Shown here in pieces: positions 20,128-21,722 of a stretch of 21,722 nt of DNA; positions within the stretch are counted from its first letter, which is position 1, and every line of letters begins with the position of its first letter. The DNA is from LiPW-15 sp964530925 (GTDB taxonomy: Bacteria; Patescibacteriota; Minisyncoccia; UBA6257; 2-01-FULL-56-20): contig CAZHBZ010000010.1 of assembly GCA_964530925.1 (NCBI GenBank), positions 1 through 21,722 on the forward strand. The letters are read 5' to 3'. The notes under the pieces were generated by a model that was not told the origin of the DNA, did not search any database, and saw nothing but the letters and a program-made list of their open reading frames with translations. Position numbers and translations under genes: made by a program.

Positions 20128-20248
20128 ACTAAAACAAGGCGGTTATGGTCTTTGATTTCCGTAACTCCGAAAATCTATGACCTATCACCCATTCACGTTT
20201 CCCTTGTCCAGCCTCACACTGAACGCGTTCTTCGCGGGTTTCTAAACT
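20105..20248 (-). ncRNA. Candidate small RNA gene, about 140 nt
   Basis: A minus-strand promoter (20255-20284) and a rho-independent terminator (20105-20127) bound a stretch with no reading frame. In RNA sense the 3' half folds as a rod: ACAAGG (20207-20202) with CCTTGT (20139-20134); GGT (20189-20187) with ACC (20143-20141); GGTC (20182-20179) with GACC (20150-20147); and GATTTTCG (20175-20168) with CGGAAATC (20161-20154) around a GAGTTA loop. The 5' part has CGCG/CGCG around AAGAA. The start near 20248 is estimated from the -10 box. It does not resemble 4.5S RNA, tmRNA or RNase P RNA; a short 6S-like RNA is a possible alternative, but no central bubble was shown. Confidence 0.6.
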
Positions 20249-20254
20249 TAATTC

Positions 20255-20284
20255 AGTTTAGCTTTTCCGCCCATTTTCTGTCAA
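20255..20284 (-). promoter_or_regulatory. Promoter of the small RNA gene
   Basis: On the minus strand a perfect TTGACA (20284-20279), an 18-nt spacer and TAAACT (20260-20255, 4 of 6). The -10 box is also one arm of a CTAAACT/AGTTTAG hairpin (20242-20261). Confidence 0.6.
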
Positions 20285-20374
20285 CTACAGAAGCGTTTTA
20301 ACGCTCCTATCAAGCTGCTAAATAAGATAACGTTAGCCTGTTAAAAAGGTTACTTTTTTCGCGCGCAGATAAAA

Positions 20375-21142
20375 CTATACGGAAGTCACAACTGTCGCCC
20401 GGTAAGAAGTCGCCGGACCGCCCTGCCCTACCCTCTCGATAAACCCATCCTCAACCAATCTCTCAAGATCATATCGGATAGTCCTTTCGCTCACCCCGGG
20501 GAATCCCTCTATAATATCCTTCATCCGGCAACCTGCCTGCCGGCCAGGCAGGTTGCCGGATTGCCGGATTCTTTGCAGGATTGCTGATTGCCGGATTATA
20601 ACCGCCTGCGGGGCTTGCCCCGTATATCCACGTGAGGAGCTTTGCCGAACCGCGCGCGAAGACGCTTGACGCTCGGTTTGCAATTCGGCAACCTCTGCCG
20701 CTTCTTCGGAATTAGTTATAGCCTCAAGCTCTTTGTTTACAACTTCCGGTGTGACCTCCTTTTTCTGGATATCAGACGTCATCTTTATCCCCCGCTCCAT
20801 ATTGCCGGAAAAAGTCAGTTTAAGCGGCTCTATCTTTCCGGCAACATTGCCGTATTCGGCAATTGCCGAATTAAGATTGCCGATTTCCGAAACCAGCATT
20901 TCCACATTGTTTTGGTGAATAAGTCCGATGTCTCCCCCAAGCCGTAGATAGTATTCTAAAATCTTGGCCTCAGCGCTTGCCGCTCCGGGGTTGCCGTATA
21001 TTGCCGAATCAAAAAGAGACAAACAATGGCTTTCTAAGTATCCTGCAATTGGCCGGTTGCCGATATTGCCGGATAGCCGAAATATCGCGTAAGCGACTTC
21101 GTAAGCCTTCTTTTCTATTTGCCGGATTTGTTCGTTTTTCAT
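20375..21142 (-). CDS. DeoR-type winged-helix protein with helical N-terminal domain
   Basis: A 255-residue protein starting MKNEQIRQIEKKAYEVAYAI. A helical N-terminal domain (about 1-95) is followed by a charged linker (MTSDIQKKEVTPEVVNKELE) and a C-terminal winged helix (about 205-250: MKDIIEGFPGVSERTIRYDL and ERLVEDGFIERVGQGG). The frame is open to 21388, but the shorter start is chosen because a TTGACT/TATACT promoter lies at 21161-21190, inside the longer frame, and the divergent gene at 21339 would overlap it. The gene carries many TTGCCGG-type repeats read in different frames, plus a 39-nt perfect hairpin, so parts of the protein look like repeat-derived insertions. It probably represses its own and the divergent promoter; target unknown. 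Confidence 0.8.
   Translation of the reverse strand: MKNEQIRQIEKKAYEVAYAIFRLSGNIGNRPIAGYLESHCLSLFDSAIYGNPGAASAEAKILEYYLRLGGDIGLIHQNNVEMLVSEIGNLNSAIAEYGNVAGKIEPLKLTFSGNMERGIKMTSDIQKKEVTPEVVNKELEAITNSEEAAEVAELQTERQASSRAVRQSSSRGYTGQAPQAVIIRQSAILQRIRQSGNLPGRQAGCRMKDIIEGFPGVSERTIRYDLERLVEDGFIERVGQGGPATSYRATVVTSV
20523..20561. repeat. Perfect 17-bp inverted repeat inside a coding region
   Basis: ATCCGGCAACCTGCCTG (20523-20539) and its exact inverse (20545-20561) surround CCGGC. It encodes the residues just before the winged helix of the DeoR-type protein, in frame. Confidence 0.85.
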
Positions 21143-21160
21143 TGCCGGATTAGTACGCCA

Positions 21161-21190
21161 AGTATATCTCTTGCCGGATTGCCGAGTCAA
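21161..21190 (-). promoter_or_regulatory. Promoter of the DeoR-type gene
   Basis: On the minus strand TTGACT (21190-21185), an 18-nt spacer and TATACT (21166-21161), 18 nt before the ATG at 21142. The spacer contains CGGCAATCCGGCAA, the repeat that fills the gene, so the site is well placed to be an operator. Confidence 0.7.
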
Positions 21191-21194
21191 TCCT

Positions 21195-21256
21195 GTAGTA
21201 GAACTTCGGCTTGGCGCCAAAGGCGCCAAAAGAAAAATCTGCTGAAGTTTCACTAC
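21195..21256. repeat. Nested inverted repeats between divergent promoters
   Basis: GTAGTAGAACTTCGGC (21195-21210) matches the inverse of 21241-21256 at 13 of 16. In the loop TTGGCGCC (21211-21218) and GGCGCCAA (21222-21229) are exact inverted repeats around AAA. It sits midway between the two divergent promoters. Confidence 0.65.
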
Positions 21257-21279
21257 GGGATCAACCAGGTAGTTAGGCT

Positions 21280-21307
21280 TTGACAATCCGGCAACCAGGA
21301 CTATCCT
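21280..21307 (+). promoter_or_regulatory. Probable promoter of the short divergent gene
   Basis: A perfect TTGACA (21280-21285), a 16-nt spacer that begins ATCCGGCAA, and TATCCT (21302-21307, 4 of 6). As in the opposite promoter, the CGGCAA motif lies in the spacer. Confidence 0.5.
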
Positions 21308-21338
21308 GTATCCAGCAATCGAATTGAAAGGAGTCGCC

Positions 21339-21623
21339 ATGTCGGAAGCGCTGAGAGTCCGAGTAGCCGGAGACGTGAGACCAATCATTCAGGAAGGAAA
21401 GCTCAGAGCCTTTTTCTTAGGCGAAACCGAAGTGCCGGTCGCGTTCATCAGGGAGTATAGGGAAAACGCCATCTATTTCGTCTGGACTCCGCAGTCTAAG
21501 ACGAGAGAAGAGAACGAGCGCCTTATTCTTGCCTTCCTCGGATGGGAAAGTCCCGCCATCCGCCTCCACCTCCCCCTCGAAAACGTGACCGAATACGGTC
21601 GCGTCCGGATCATCGAGGATTAA
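21339..21623 (+). CDS. Short protein of unknown function
   Basis: A 94-residue protein, not recognised. The start at 21339 is chosen over 21324 because AAAGGAG lies 5 nt upstream, one of the best ribosome-binding sites in the window. It begins MSEALRVRVAGDVRPIIQEG and continues KLRAFFLGETEVPVAFIREY and YFVWTPQSKTREENERLILA. Strand-helix alternation suggests a small soluble alpha/beta domain; no signal peptide or membrane segment is seen and no catalytic motif stands out. A promoter and a terminator make it a single-gene unit, divergent from the DeoR-type regulator, which may control it. Confidence 0.8.
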   Translation: MSEALRVRVAGDVRPIIQEGKLRAFFLGETEVPVAFIREYRENAIYFVWTPQSKTREENERLILAFLGWESPAIRLHLPLENVTEYGRVRIIED

Positions 21624-21640
21624 ATCAAGCCCCTGTCGTC

Positions 21641-21664
21641 AGCCGCCCCCCCGGGGCGGCTTTT
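21641..21664 (+). terminator. Terminator of the short gene
   Basis: AGCCGCCCC (21641-21649) and GGGGCGGCT (21653-21661) form an exact 9-bp stem around CCC, followed by TTT. Beyond it, to 21722, only a possible -35 box (TTGACT at 21703-21708) of a gene outside the window is visible. Confidence 0.85.
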
Positions 21665-21722
21665 CACTTTCAGAAGAATCCGCCCGAATACTTATGCACA
21701 GGTTGACTCGTATGCGATTTTC

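Larger units (their letters stand above)
20521..21292. repeat. Cluster of TTGCCG(G/A/T) repeats
   Basis: About 17 TTGCCG and five CGGCAA hexamers lie in roughly 770 bp, where fewer than one is expected by chance. They occur in all three codon frames of the DeoR-type gene and in the promoter spacers on its right. Elsewhere in the window the motif is rare. Confidence 0.75.

Noticed and set aside
21143..21388. N-terminal extension of the DeoR-type gene by 82 codons
   Set aside because: The extension covers its own promoter, the nested palindromes and the start of the divergent gene, and the encoded residues show no domain pattern.
9764..21700. DnaA-box-like TTATNCACA sites at 9764-9772, 15432-15440 and 21692-21700
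   Set aside because: They are single, widely spaced and one is inside pilM. There is no cluster, no A/T-rich unwinding region and no dnaA or dnaN, so no origin is claimed.

Overview
The window looks like a piece of a chromosome from a Candidate Phyla Radiation bacterium, most likely a Parcubacterium. The reasons are a CPR-style compact type IV pilus cluster, a very large secreted protein that opens with a peptidoglycan-binding domain, a PaaX-like winged-helix/Cas2-like regulator, few Shine-Dalgarno sequences, several candidate leaderless promoters, and intergenic DNA full of short degenerate inverted repeats. TGA and TAG both serve as stops, so the code appears standard. This placement is inference from gene content; no rRNA is present.

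Positions 1-10561 (minus strand) hold a nearly complete type IV pilus locus, read from right to left: pilM, pilN, pilO, a small one-TM protein, pilB, pilT, pilC, a structured intergenic element, a major-type pilin, pilD, then three further prepilins, the last cut by the window edge. The two ATPases drive extension (PilB) and retraction (PilT), PilC is the platform, PilM/N/O form the alignment complex and PilD processes the pilins. Internal promoters are visible before pilM, pilT, the pilin and the gspH-like gene. comFC diverges from pilM, so the apparatus may serve DNA uptake as well as attachment or motility.

Positions 10570-12361 (plus strand) hold comFC, a two-TM protein, tRNA-Arg (anticodon GCG) and tRNA-Gly (GCC). 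Positions 12375-14856 hold a small secreted or anchored protein, an ECF-like sigma factor with a membrane protein right behind it (putative anti-sigma factor), and a divergent secreted helical protein.

Positions 14967-19833 (minus strand) hold HU, a PaaX-like regulator bracketed by related palindromes, and a 1138-residue surface protein with about six repeated beta-type modules. Positions 19834-21722 hold an apparent stand-alone small RNA gene (promoter, rod fold, terminator), an HTH protein whose gene and promoter are studded with ATTGCCGG-type repeats, and a short divergent gene of unknown function.

The least explained parts are non-coding: a 14-bp stem that pairs the pilT start codon with its own leader, a roughly 270-nt multibranched element between pilC and the pilin, the small RNA at about 20105-20248, and the inverted-repeat pairs that enclose the prepilin start codons.
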